Source: Candidatus Eisenbacteria bacterium
GTDB lineage: Bacteria > Eisenbacteria > RBG-16-71-46 > CAIMUX01 > JAHJDP01
Length of the DNA: 64,000 nucleotides
NCBI GenBank assembly: GCA_018831195.1
Contig: JAHJDP010000065.1
Coordinates: forward strand, 62,001 to 126,000
Reading direction: 5' to 3'
The translations under genes were made by a program, and so were the position numbers. Below the pieces are notes generated by a model, which was not told the DNA's origin, ran no database searches, and was given only the letters and a program-made list of their open reading frames with translations. Below are positions 44,852 to 53,175 of the stretch, one piece after another. Within the stretch, counting starts at the first letter, position 1. Each line of letters begins with the position of its first letter.

Positions 44852-45751
44852 TTATCTCTCCCCGATAACGATATCGCCGCTGAAGGTCTCGATCCGCACA
44901 GTGGCATCTCCAGAACCCATAGTGAAATGCAATTCCCTTCCCGGTGTGTAGTCGCTTGTCCGCCGCCCGTTCGCCCCGAAATCGTTCTCGATCGAGCCGC
45001 TGAATGTGCTCACTTCGAAATCGGCGCTGGCGCTCTTCGAGAGAGCAAGAGTGATGTCGCCGCTGTGGCTATTAAGGTCGCATGAGCACCGATTGTTCAG
45101 ATCTCCGTTAAAGTTGATATCTCCGGAAACGGATTCGATGCCCACATCGGTAAATTCACCACCTTCGATGCGGATATCACCGCTGACCGTTTCGCAATCC
45201 AGCTCGCCATCGATATTCTTCAATTCTATGTCGCTGCTGACGCTGCTGATATTAATTCGATGAGTTTCGACCTGAAGATCCATATCGCCGCTGACCGATT
45301 CGAGATCCAGCAATTCAGGTTTGCCGCGAACATCAAAATCTCCACTTACGCTTTCCAGGAAGAGCTTTCCGCTGACTTTATCGACATCAATATCCGCACT
45401 GACGGTGGAAATATTGACGCGGCAGTTCTCGGGTAGGTGAATTTCCAGAAAGGTGTCTCCGACCCGGTTGGCATGCCTGGGGATCACCACTTCAATATCC
45501 AACTGGTCCTCATCGCCCTTGATATCGAGCCGTTCAACCTTTTCCCCCAATTCCCCGGTTATATGGATTTCATTCTTGCTCCAACCGGCGACAGTGACAG
45601 ATCCGCTGATATTGCTGATCGAAATTTCAGCTTTGGAGGAGACCTTTCTTGTTTCATCCACACTCTTTTGCGCAAAGACCGCACTCGAAATGAAGATGAG
45701 TGACCATACCATTGTGACCAGGACAGGTAGTGCATATTTTTGAGTTTTCAT
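44852..45751 (-). CDS. exported DUF4097-type beta-strand repeat protein
   Basis: 299 residues with a signal peptide (about 9-27, ending FISSAVFAQ). The rest is a right-handed parallel beta pattern of repeats about 20-25 residues long: ISGSVTVAGW, VSADIDVDKVSGKLFLESV, SGDFDVRGKPELLDLES, VSGDMDLQVET and VSSDIELKNIDGELDCET. This is the DUF4097 family, often found beside sigma/anti-sigma genes. Its function is not established; a surface or envelope scaffold is inferred. GGAGG precedes the ATG. It is last in an ECF sigma / anti-sigma / DUF4097 operon. Confidence 0.85.
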   Translation of the reverse strand: MKTQKYALPVLVTMVWSLIFISSAVFAQKSVDETRKVSSKAEISISNISGSVTVAGWSKNEIHITGELGEKVERLDIKGDEDQLDIEVVIPRHANRVGDTFLEIHLPENCRVNISTVSADIDVDKVSGKLFLESVSGDFDVRGKPELLDLESVSGDMDLQVETHRINISSVSSDIELKNIDGELDCETVSGDIRIEGGEFTDVGIESVSGDINFNGDLNNRCSCDLNSHSGDITLALSKSASADFEVSTFSGSIENDFGANGRRTSDYTPGRELHFTMGSGDATVRIETFSGDIVIGER

Positions 45752-45800
45752 TCTTGCGTCCTCCCCGCTGATGAGTGCAGGATCCTATATATCCGGATTC

Positions 45801-46514
45801 TCATGTCTGTGCTGCAACCCGCATGGCCCGGTCCTGTAGGGCGACCTTGGCGCGGTACGCCGCCGCCAGCAATCGAGCGAGATGAGGACTCTCAGGATCT
45901 GAGAGCCAGGCATCTTTGGCCTCTGCCACCGCTTGATTAATGGCGTGGAGATTGTCAGCGATCACCCTAAAAACAGAGGATGCCTCGCCATCGGCTTCCG
46001 CGCTCCCATCGGGCATGAAATGGGCTATTTCCCGATCCGATAACCGGCATTCCGCTTCCAGCGCCTCAATGACGGCGATAGAAGCCGGATCTGATACGGA
46101 GGCCCGGCTTGCTTCACCGGTCGTAGAGGGATTAGCAGAGGAATCAATGCTGCCGGAATCCCTCATCTCCAGTGCAATGATCAGAAGCACCGCCGCCGCC
46201 GCCGTGGCGATGACAGGGGTCCAGAAACCCCGCCATGACCGGGCCATTAGAATGAACCGCTGAAGCGGCCCTGTTGTGACCCGAGCCTCGGACGCAACCT
46301 GGGTTCTCGCCGCGATTCCGGGCCAGAGATCCCGTTTGGGTTCAATGCTCTTAGGCAAAGCTGCGGCCTGTTTTATCAAATCTCTGATCTGATCCGCATC
46401 GGAACGACAGATTTCACATTCTTGAATGTGGAGTTCAATGTCGATCTTTTGCGGCTCGGACAGAATGCCGTCAATGTAATCATGGAGGAGTTCTTGAGCC
46501 GATTTGTGATTCAT
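45801..46514 (-). CDS. membrane anti-sigma factor with zinc-finger (zf-HC2) domain
   Basis: 237 residues from ATG 46514, set by GGAGAT upstream and by its position 2 bases after the sigma gene stop; a longer in-frame start is rejected. The N-terminus has the anti-sigma zinc motif H-x3-C-x2-C (HIQECEICRSDAD). One membrane segment lies at about 100-118 (WTPVIATAAAAVLLIIAL), followed by a periplasmic region. It should hold the cognate ECF sigma factor at the membrane until a periplasmic or envelope signal releases it. The sensed signal is unknown. Confidence 0.87.
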   Translation of the reverse strand: MNHKSAQELLHDYIDGILSEPQKIDIELHIQECEICRSDADQIRDLIKQAAALPKSIEPKRDLWPGIAARTQVASEARVTTGPLQRFILMARSWRGFWTPVIATAAAAVLLIIALEMRDSGSIDSSANPSTTGEASRASVSDPASIAVIEALEAECRLSDREIAHFMPDGSAEADGEASSVFRVIADNLHAINQAVAEAKDAWLSDPESPHLARLLAAAYRAKVALQDRAMRVAAQT

Positions 46515-46516
46515 CC

Positions 46517-47101
46517 TCAGATCTCCTTCGGACTCTTCAGAACTTGTCTGAGTAATGTTCTGGCTCTGTGACACTGAGCCTTGACCGTTCCCTCCGCCGT
46601 TCCCACCATTTCCGCGACCTCACTGTGGCGGTAGCCGTAGACATCATGAAGAAGGAATGCCGCCCTTGCCCCTTCAGGCAAGGTTGCTATCGCCTTTTCA
46701 AGATCCATGGCATCATCGATCGGCTCCGGTGGAACGGCGCCGCTGGATTCATCCAACTCACCGGGATCAAGCCACTTCGCCCGGCGCGCCCCGCTTCGTC
46801 GGTCTTCGATGATAAGATTGACCGCCACCCGGCGAAGCCAGGCTCCAAAAGCTCCTGTCCCGCGGAATGTATGGATTCTCTCCCAGACCTTTACAAAAAT
46901 ATCCTGGGTGAGAATCTCCGCCTGAGTCGGATCTCCGACCCATCGGAGGCAGAGGGCGAGGGTGGAGCCCACATGTCGTCTGTAGAGTTTCTCGAAAGCC
47001 ACATGATCTCCACGTTGGGCATCGGCGACGAGTTCTGTGATTCCGGTTTCAGTTGATTCCAGGACCCGGATTGTCTCCGCCGATGTCATTGACTCTGCCA
47101 A
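46517..47101 (-). CDS. ECF-type RNA polymerase sigma factor
   Basis: 194 residues from TTG 47101, preferred because GGAGGGG lies five bases upstream; ATG 47089 is the alternative. Region 2 is visible (FEKLYRRHVGSTLALCLRWV, AEILTQDIFVKVWERIHTF) and region 4 follows (LPEGARAAFLLHDVYGYRH, EVAEMVGTAEGTVKAQCHRA). There is no region 3, as expected of ECF sigma factors. The anti-sigma and DUF4097 genes follow on the same strand. A candidate ECF-type promoter and a perfect hairpin lie just upstream, so it may be autoregulated. Confidence 0.93.
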   Translation of the reverse strand: MAESMTSAETIRVLESTETGITELVADAQRGDHVAFEKLYRRHVGSTLALCLRWVGDPTQAEILTQDIFVKVWERIHTFRGTGAFGAWLRRVAVNLIIEDRRSGARRAKWLDPGELDESSGAVPPEPIDDAMDLEKAIATLPEGARAAFLLHDVYGYRHSEVAEMVGTAEGTVKAQCHRARTLLRQVLKSPKEI

Positions 47102-47116
47102 GATCCCCTCCTCAGA

Positions 47117-47135
47117 CCAGGAAGCCTTTTCCTGG
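47117..47135 (-). promoter_or_regulatory. leader hairpin of the ECF sigma gene
   Basis: CCAGGAA (47117-47123) and TTCCTGG (47129-47135) form a perfect 7-bp stem with a 5-base loop. It lies between the candidate promoter and the ribosome site of the sigma gene. It could influence translation or be an operator; the role is not determined. Confidence 0.35.
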
Positions 47136-47147
47136 CCTCATACCCTT

Positions 47148-47174
47148 GACGGTCGAAACGAACCAAGGGTTTAA
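47148..47174 (-). promoter_or_regulatory. candidate ECF-type autoregulatory promoter
   Basis: On the minus strand TTAAAC (47169-47174) is followed after 17 bases by CGTC (47148-47151). AAC in the -35 element and CGTC in the -10 element are common in ECF-dependent promoters. It lies about 47 bases before the sigma gene start. This is suggested by match only. Confidence 0.35.
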
Positions 47175-47320
47175 ATTGGATCACCGTTGTCGATCCGGTT
47201 TGTAACTTATTGAGACAGCGGGTCATAGAATGCACTCAGGCGAGGTGGATTCTGACCCCTATCTTGGACCTGCAGGCCTTTTCCTTCAAGGCTCCTGAGG
47301 TGGCCTCATTCCGGGTCCAA

Positions 47321-47348
47321 AAGAAAAGGGGGCGGTCAGCGCCCCCTT
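47321..47348 (-). terminator. Rho-independent terminator of the carboxypeptidase gene
   Basis: On the minus strand AAGGGGGC (complement of 47341-47348) pairs with GCCCCCTT (complement of 47326-47333), an 8-bp stem with a 7-base loop. The transcript then reads CTTTTCTTTTGG. It begins 27 bases after the stop of the peptidase. Confidence 0.75.
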
Positions 47349-47374
47349 CCCGAGAATCTTTGGCGTCTCGATCT

Positions 47375-49162
47375 CTATCGGATCATGGAAACCCGCCGGC
47401 TGAGAGCCTGATCACCCGCCAGAACCCGAATCCAATAAATTCCGGAGCCGGCCGGATCGCCGCTCCCCGTGGTGCCGTCCCATACAAGGGTGTGGCGCCC
47501 CGCGCGGGTCAGGTCGAATCCCTCTTTCAATATTTGTATCTGACGCCCAGCGGCATCATAGACGCCGGCGGTGAGATGCGCCGCTCTGGGCAGATCGAGG
47601 AGCAACCTGACGGCACCCTGGGATGGGTTGACCGGGTTCGGAGTCGGTTCGGACAGATTAATGCGGACAAACTCCGCAACCCCGACATCCGATCCTTCGG
47701 GGGTCATTGAGACATTCAGCTCAGTCTTGTTTTCGTGCGTGACAACGACATTGTTGACCGTCACATTGTTATACCCCTCGGCCGCGAATTGAAAAGTATA
47801 CGTTCCGGGTTTGAGCAGCCGGCAGTAATCGCCCCAATCGGGATCGGTTCTTATGGTTCTCCCTGTCTCGACCACATCAATCGTGGCGTTCACCGGGAGT
47901 CCGGTTCCGGAATTGGCAACAATACCCTGAACACCGTAGAGAACCTCGTCCATCATATGGAGCATCGCCGCGCGGTTCTCGGACCAGAAGGTATCCATCT
48001 GGCTGTAGGGCGGCCATTTTGTATTGGAGAGTTCCATTGTATAATGAAGCTCCTTGCGCCACTCATACCACCAGTCCTGTTGACCGCCGTGAATGAGATA
48101 CCATTCAGCGCCGTGGGTCCATCCATGATAGAATTCGGTGCTGTTCCACAACGGTGGATTCAGATAGGTGTATCCCTCGGCAATTTCGATAAACAAATCA
48201 TGATCCGGCGTATGGTCATAGCGGCAATCCCAGGGGAAATTGAGGACCTCGGCGCCGCCATGCATGTTTCCGCCCAAAACAAAAGTATGATCATAGCCGA
48301 AGTACATCAGATGCTGAGTTTCAGGCTCCCGTCCGGCGGGATTATCATTCGGATCGGAAACCGGATCGGGAAAATCGCGATTGCAATCTACGCCGTGGGC
48401 GTTGTAACGAGTCCCGTTTACGTACCCGTCGGGATTGTGAAGGGGGATAAACCAGATTTCAACATTGTTGACCAGCTCGGTGATGCTGGGATTAATGCCA
48501 TACCAGTCGGTAAGGTAGTGGAGCATGCGAAGGCACATATCCATTCCGGTCACCTCATCGCCGTGAATTGTGGAGCTGAACAAAAACTCCGGCTCGGCCT
48601 CTTCGATGGTCGGATTGTCGGATATTTTGAGAGCCCAGATGTCCCGGCCCTGTACGCTTTGTCCAATCGAAATTTTTTGGATAAGATCAGGATTGTCATT
48701 GGCAAGGGCTTGCAGGTCACCCTCGAGCTCAGCAAATGAATACCAGTAGGTCCACCGGTCGCCTTTGTCCGGAAGGGTGACCGGAGCTTCCAGCGCGCCG
48801 CGGGCTTCCCATTCCTTTTGAACCTTCTCCCACATCTCCTTGCCTTCATTGGGTATCTGGGTAATTGTATAACCCGCCGTCTCAAGGGTGGCGCGTTCAT
48901 CGTCATTGATATAGGCTCGAATGGTCCCCGGATGATCCGGTCCGCCGTTAAAATCGACACGGTCGAAATCAATAGAGAGATCCAAAAGTGTGAGCAAAGC
49001 CTCCCCACTGGAGGCGGCTATCTCCACCGGATATCGGTCGGAGAAGGCGTAAGTGGGATCCATGCCGATGTTTTCCGGTGCGGCGGTGACCGGCGCCGCC
49101 AAACCCAGGGAGAAGACCAGGGCAGCCAAAAATACCGCGACAGAACTCGAGAGGGTATTCAT
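47375..49162 (-). CDS. exported M14 zinc carboxypeptidase with C-terminal FlgD-like Ig domain
   Basis: 595 residues from ATG 49162, set by GGAGG; an upstream in-frame start is rejected. A signal peptide (about 8-28) precedes a propeptide-like region. The M14 domain has zinc ligands His200 and Glu203 (IHGDEVTG) and His242 (LHNPDGYVNG), CNRDFPDP, and the catalytic Glu in YTMELSNTKWPP. Next come a carboxypeptidase regulatory-like domain (PGTYTFQFAAEGYNNVTV) and a C-terminal FlgD-like Ig domain (GVYDAAGRQIQIL, SGIYWIRVLAG, RRVSMIR). Such tails are common in exported proteins of FCB-like candidate phyla and may aid secretion or surface attachment. Confidence 0.9.
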   Translation of the reverse strand: MNTLSSSVAVFLAALVFSLGLAAPVTAAPENIGMDPTYAFSDRYPVEIAASSGEALLTLLDLSIDFDRVDFNGGPDHPGTIRAYINDDERATLETAGYTITQIPNEGKEMWEKVQKEWEARGALEAPVTLPDKGDRWTYWYSFAELEGDLQALANDNPDLIQKISIGQSVQGRDIWALKISDNPTIEEAEPEFLFSSTIHGDEVTGMDMCLRMLHYLTDWYGINPSITELVNNVEIWFIPLHNPDGYVNGTRYNAHGVDCNRDFPDPVSDPNDNPAGREPETQHLMYFGYDHTFVLGGNMHGGAEVLNFPWDCRYDHTPDHDLFIEIAEGYTYLNPPLWNSTEFYHGWTHGAEWYLIHGGQQDWWYEWRKELHYTMELSNTKWPPYSQMDTFWSENRAAMLHMMDEVLYGVQGIVANSGTGLPVNATIDVVETGRTIRTDPDWGDYCRLLKPGTYTFQFAAEGYNNVTVNNVVVTHENKTELNVSMTPEGSDVGVAEFVRINLSEPTPNPVNPSQGAVRLLLDLPRAAHLTAGVYDAAGRQIQILKEGFDLTRAGRHTLVWDGTTGSGDPAGSGIYWIRVLAGDQALSRRVSMIR

Positions 49163-49567
49163 CCTATCCTCCTCATGCGAAAACCAAAGTTGCCTCACGG
49201 CGGATGTGAGGCTGCGACGCTGCGACGCAGAAAGTGTCAATCTATCTATATGATAGCAGATTCAGCGGCATTTCGGGAGGGTGGAGGGTGTGGTATTTCC
49301 CGCCTCGGCAGGGAGTCTGGGGCCATGCTGGGCCCGGCAGGACACGGGTAATTTGCTCTTACTGTTTGATATTCTTAGGGTTACAAAGATCCCGTGAATT
49401 GCATCCCCCCTCGTCCCGCAGGTCTCAGAGGGACACGCATAATCCGGGGCGCTTGACTCCGAACGCCTACGGGGACAATGTTTTGACAAGCAGCTTCAGA
49501 GACTGATACGAGCCCCGAGCAGGAACAACCCAGATACTCGATCATCCGAGGGGAAGGGCCTTCTTCA
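49163..49567. other. 405-base divergent region between carboxypeptidase and PAS kinase
   Basis: No gene is recognised. It contains an 8-base tandem repeat GCTGCGAC (49211-49226), a small inverted repeat CTATC-TATAT-GATAG (49242-49256) near the carboxypeptidase start, and a candidate promoter for the kinase gene, listed separately. Confidence 0.4.
49483..49510 (+). promoter_or_regulatory. weak candidate promoter for the PAS kinase gene
   Basis: TTGACA (49483-49488) is a perfect -35 box. At 16 bases the -10 position reads GATACG, only 3 of 6 matches. It lies 57 bases before the kinase ATG. Confidence 0.28.
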
Positions 49568-51994
49568 ATGAACGATCACTCGCGACCGCCGGAGGAACTC
49601 CATGGCGAGCTTCAAGCGCTCCGTCAAAGAGTCGCTGATTTGGAGCGCACCGCGGCGGAATACAAGGAGGCCTATCAGAAGCAAACGGAGAACCAGGAAA
49701 ACCTTAGAATTTTTACCGAGACAACGCCCGCCTCCGTTTGCATTTATCAAGGAACTCGTATTGTCTATGCGAATCCCGCGGCCGAAGAAACAACCGGCTA
49801 TACAAAAGAAGAGCTGATTGGCCGGGAATTCTGGACGATGTTCCATCCGGAAGATCAAGACTTAATGAAGGAACGGGGAATGGCGCGGCAGCGTGGTGAG
49901 GATACCCCCACCCGTTATGAACTCCGGCTGATCTCCAAGGATAAAAGGACTGTCTGGTTTGACTTTCTTGTCCGTCCCATCATTTTTGAGCAAAATCCCG
50001 CCATCATGGTTACGGCTTTTGATATTTCTGACAGGAAAAGGATTGAAGAAGAACTTCGAGTCAGCGAGGAAAAGTTCAGGTTATTGGCGGAAACAATCGA
50101 TGCGGTTATTGCCATTACACATGATGAGGTTCTTGTCTATACAAACACCGCCACAGTAAAGATATCCGGATACACTCGGGAGGAATTGATCGAGAATAGT
50201 ATTCTCAAGGGAATCCATCCCGATTTCAGGGCGATGGTCAGTGAAAGGGCAATTGCCCGCCAGCGCGGAGATACTGTTCCTTCACATTATGAATTAAAGT
50301 TATTAACAAAAGCGGGCGAGACACGCTGGGTCGACGCTCATTTTTCCCGAATTGAGTATGCCGGGCGAACATGCGTTCTCATGACGGGCTACGATATTAC
50401 CGAGCGCAAAATCGCCGAGGAACGCCATCTAAATCTCAGCCGGACACTGGATAAACGAGTCCGGGAACGCACGCTGGAATTACAAGAGGTTAATGAGGCG
50501 TTGAGAAGAGAGATTCAGGAGAGGGAACGGGCTGAAACAGCGCTTAAAGAAAATGAAGCGATCCTGCGGATTTTATTAAACGCCATGCCTGATTTGGCGA
50601 TTCTCGTCAATCGGCAGGGCATAGTGACAGCTATCAATGAAGCGGCGGCCGCCGCGAATAAGAGCACGGGGGAGAGGTTATTGGGCAAGTGCATCTATGA
50701 TAACTTCCCTGCGGAATTGGCGAAAGACAGACAAGCCCATACCGATTTGGTTTTTCAAACGGGCCGATCTATCCACTATGACGAGATGCATCGGGACTCG
50801 ATTTATAGTGTCGATATCTATCCTGTTTACAGTAACAAGAATGAAGTTGACCAGGTCGCCGTCTTTTCTGCTAATATAACGGAGAAAAAAAAGGCGGAGT
50901 ATGACTTAATCGAATCGGAAGAGATGTGGCGTTCTCTTGTGGTGAATAATCCGGAGCATGTGTTTATTCTTGATGCCGGCGGGAAAATCCGTTATGGAAA
51001 CAGAGTGCTTCCCGGCCGCCGGATCGAAGATTTCCTGGGAAAGATTGTTTATGAATCCTTCCCGCCCGAGGAGCAGATCAATTATAAGAAGGCGTTGAAT
51101 AGGTTGTCCAGCACCGGCAAGACCCAGACTTTTGAGATACTCTATGTGGATTCAGACGGCTCGAGAATCTGGTTCGATAACACTATTGCAAGGATACTTT
51201 TCCGAGGGGATAAAAATGCAGTTCTCGTGATGGCGCGGAATATCACAGAGCGTAAAAAGGCCATGGAAGAGCTGCAGAAAATCCAAGAAGAGATAACGCA
51301 TGCCCAGCGCGTCTTGTCCATGGGAGAGATGGCGACAGGTCTGATTCATGAATTGAATCAGCCGCTTTGCGCTATTGTCAATTATACCGGAGGGTGTCTC
51401 GAGAGATTGGAAGCGGGAACCATACAGCAGGGAGATCTTGCCCATGTGATGGAAGAGATTGCACAGTTGGCAACACATGCCAGCAATATTATTCGGAACC
51501 ACTGGAACTTTGTCCGAAAGAATGAAACGAAACGGCCGAATGTCAATCTCAATCAATGTATTGGAAGGGTGATTCGCCTTCTGGAGGCCAGTATCGATGC
51601 GGAATTGATCACCCTGCACAAGGAGCTTGATGAGTCATTGCCGGCAATTACGGCGGTTTCAGCGCAAATTGAACAGGTTCTGATGAATCTCTTGCGAAAT
51701 GCCATCGATGCTATCACTGAACTCGGAACCGGTGTGGTGATCGTGCGGACATTCATGAATCAGAATGATATGTTAGAAGTGGTCATCATCGATACGGGGC
51801 AAGGGATCTCGCGGGAGATACAGAAACATATGTTTGATCCCTTTTTCACTACCAAGGCGGATGGCTTGGGGATGGGTTTATCGGTAAGTGCTTCGATTAT
51901 TGAATCCCATAATGGCCGGCTCTGGTTGGAGTCCGGATCGAAGCAGGGAACGGAATTTCACTTTACATTGCCGGTGACTCAACCTGACGCTTGA
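49568..51994 (+). CDS. multi-PAS sensor histidine kinase, FixL/NtrB-like
   Basis: 808 residues without membrane segments. A short N-terminal coiled coil is followed by about four PAS domains (roughly 45-155, 160-280, 325-440 and 445-560), with PAC-like ends such as VTAFDISDRKRIEEEL and MARNITERKKAMEEL. The dimerisation domain has His594 in GLIHELNQPLCAIVNY, the HELNQP signature of FixL/DctB-type kinases. The ATPase domain shows NLLRNAIDAI, DTGQGISREIQ and GLGMGLSVSASI. No haem-binding residue can be assigned in the PAS domains. The FixJ-like regulator gene follows 46 bases later, so the two form a two-component pair. The signal is unknown, with redox or oxygen as candidates. Confidence 0.92.
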   Translation: MNDHSRPPEELHGELQALRQRVADLERTAAEYKEAYQKQTENQENLRIFTETTPASVCIYQGTRIVYANPAAEETTGYTKEELIGREFWTMFHPEDQDLMKERGMARQRGEDTPTRYELRLISKDKRTVWFDFLVRPIIFEQNPAIMVTAFDISDRKRIEEELRVSEEKFRLLAETIDAVIAITHDEVLVYTNTATVKISGYTREELIENSILKGIHPDFRAMVSERAIARQRGDTVPSHYELKLLTKAGETRWVDAHFSRIEYAGRTCVLMTGYDITERKIAEERHLNLSRTLDKRVRERTLELQEVNEALRREIQERERAETALKENEAILRILLNAMPDLAILVNRQGIVTAINEAAAAANKSTGERLLGKCIYDNFPAELAKDRQAHTDLVFQTGRSIHYDEMHRDSIYSVDIYPVYSNKNEVDQVAVFSANITEKKKAEYDLIESEEMWRSLVVNNPEHVFILDAGGKIRYGNRVLPGRRIEDFLGKIVYESFPPEEQINYKKALNRLSSTGKTQTFEILYVDSDGSRIWFDNTIARILFRGDKNAVLVMARNITERKKAMEELQKIQEEITHAQRVLSMGEMATGLIHELNQPLCAIVNYTGGCLERLEAGTIQQGDLAHVMEEIAQLATHASNIIRNHWNFVRKNETKRPNVNLNQCIGRVIRLLEASIDAELITLHKELDESLPAITAVSAQIEQVLMNLLRNAIDAITELGTGVVIVRTFMNQNDMLEVVIIDTGQGISREIQKHMFDPFFTTKADGLGMGLSVSASIIESHNGRLWLESGSKQGTEFHFTLPVTQPDA

Positions 51995-52040
51995 TGGAGT
52001 GGCGAAAGACAAGCCATATTAAGCGGCAAGGAGGTTGATA

Positions 52041-52679
52041 GTGAGCAGCGACCCAACAGTCTTTGTTGTTGATGACGATCCTGATGTGCTCCGCTCCATC
52101 AAGTTTCTTGTAGAATCGGTGGGGCTTTCGGTGGAATGCTACAAGTCGGGCCAGGAGTTTATGGATGCCTACGAACCGGCACGATCGGGGTGCTTGATCT
52201 TGGATCTTCGGATGCCGGGTCTGAGCGGTCTTGATGTTCAGAAAAGACTCAACGAATTCAAGATTCAAATTCCGATTATCATCGTGACGGCGCATGGAGA
52301 GGTGGAAACAGCTGTCCGCTCAATGCGGGAAGGGGCCTTCGACTTTATAAATAAGCCCTACAGCAAGCAGCTGCTGCTGGATCGCATCCAGCAGGCATTA
52401 ACAAAAGATCGAGAGGCCCGGAGAAACTCGGCGTTGTTGGATGAGCTGTCAAATCTTGTCGCCCAGCTCTCCGTTCGGGAGAGACAGGTGATGGAGATGG
52501 TGGCCCATGGGAAATCCAACAAGGATATCGCCGGAGCGCTGGGCATCAGCCCGAAAACCGTCGAATTCCACAGGGCGCGGCTGATGGAGAAACTCAAGGT
52601 CGGGTCTTTGGCCGAATTGGTGCGGCTGGCGGTAAAGATCGAGGGGTCGCCGGGTCCGAAGCGGGGATCAGGGGAGTGA
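52041..52679 (+). CDS. FixJ/NarL-type response regulator
   Basis: 212 residues from GTG 52041, because AAGGAGG (52028-52034) is spaced correctly; the TTG at 52035 adjoins that site. The receiver domain has the acidic pocket (VVDDDPD, residues 9-15), phospho-acceptor Asp55 (CLILDLRMPG), Thr in IIVTAHG and Lys in FINKPYSKQLL. The output is a LuxR-type helix-turn-helix (LSVRERQVMEMVAHGKSNKD, then KTVEFHRARLMEKL). It is the expected partner of the upstream PAS kinase and controls unknown promoters. Related FixJ proteins respond to oxygen limitation. Confidence 0.93.
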   Translation: MSSDPTVFVVDDDPDVLRSIKFLVESVGLSVECYKSGQEFMDAYEPARSGCLILDLRMPGLSGLDVQKRLNEFKIQIPIIIVTAHGEVETAVRSMREGAFDFINKPYSKQLLLDRIQQALTKDREARRNSALLDELSNLVAQLSVRERQVMEMVAHGKSNKDIAGALGISPKTVEFHRARLMEKLKVGSLAELVRLAVKIEGSPGPKRGSGE

Positions 52680-52789
52680 CGGTTTAGCAACGCCTTGCAT
52701 AGCAATGAGTTAAAGACCCCCGACGCGGGGACGTTCAGGCAACAAGCTCCACCCTTTCCAATAATCCAGAAAAATCGAAACATAGTTGC

Positions 52790-52818
52790 TTGACCTGGGG
52801 ATTTCCATTGGCTATGCT
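52790..52818 (+). promoter_or_regulatory. candidate sigma-70 promoter of the intergenic structured RNA
   Basis: TTGACC (52790-52795), a 17-base spacer and TATGCT (52813-52818) match consensus at 5/6 and 4/6 positions. Transcription would begin near 52825, at the edge of the nested hairpins. No coding start fits this promoter closely; the next gene begins about 350 bases later. Confidence 0.5.
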
Positions 52819-53063
52819 AGGGTTAATTCTAAAGATCGGCTCGCAGTCGCCGATGAAGACCCTAGCTGATATAGCGTTCGTTTTCGGTAAGGGGGAGGGG
52901 CGAATATAACGTCCCCACGATCGTTCCAGGGACAGCGGAGCGCTGTGGAAAGGCGCTCAAGGCGACAGTGAAACACGACCGCAGTGGACGTTAATTTCGC
53001 CCCAGTACCCCTTTCAAGAATCTCGCCGGCGGCGGGTTCCAGTTTGGATCCCGCATTCTTTTT
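52819..53063 (+). ncRNA. candidate structured non-coding RNA, class unknown
   Basis: The region contains nested complementary segments between a promoter and a terminator. A 5' hairpin has AGGGT (52819-52823) with ACCCT (52859-52863), enclosing ATCGGC (52835-52840) with GCCGAT (52849-52854). A long imperfect stem has AAGGGG (52889-52894) with CCCCTT (53008-53013), GGGGCGAA (52897-52904) with TTCGCCCC (52996-53003), and AACGTCC (52908-52914) with GGACGTT (52986-52992). At its tip ACAGCG-GAG-CGCTGT forms 52932-52946. The shape recalls rod-like RNAs such as 6S, but conserved bases of 6S, tmRNA, RNase P or SRP RNA were not recognised. It could instead be a palindromic repeat element. No protein frame covers it. 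Confidence 0.45.
53034..53063 (+). terminator. intrinsic terminator of the candidate RNA
   Basis: GGGTTCCA (53034-53041) pairs with TGGATCCC (53045-53052) with one mismatch and a GTT loop. CTTTTT follows at 53058-53063. It separates the structured region from the next sigma operon. Confidence 0.5.
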
Positions 53064-53089
53064 AATTGATCCCATCCACTCTTTATAAT
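53061..53089 (+). promoter_or_regulatory. candidate promoter of the second ECF sigma operon
   Basis: A perfect -10 box TATAAT (53084-53089) lies 86 bases before the GTG start. The best -35 at 17 bases is TTTAAT (53061-53066), only 3 of 6 matches and overlapping the U-tract of the preceding terminator. Confidence 0.4.
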
Positions 53090-53175
53090 CACTCCATCGC
53101 TTGGTTCTGTAGGTCCCAACGTTTTCATGCAACTATTTCTATTCCCGGCCTGTCACACAGGACAGGAAAGAGGTC

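Noticed and set aside
52819-53063. tmRNA, RNase P, SRP or 6S RNA
   Set aside because: I did not find their conserved core sequences by eye. 6S-like shape remains possible, so only a class-unknown RNA is reported.
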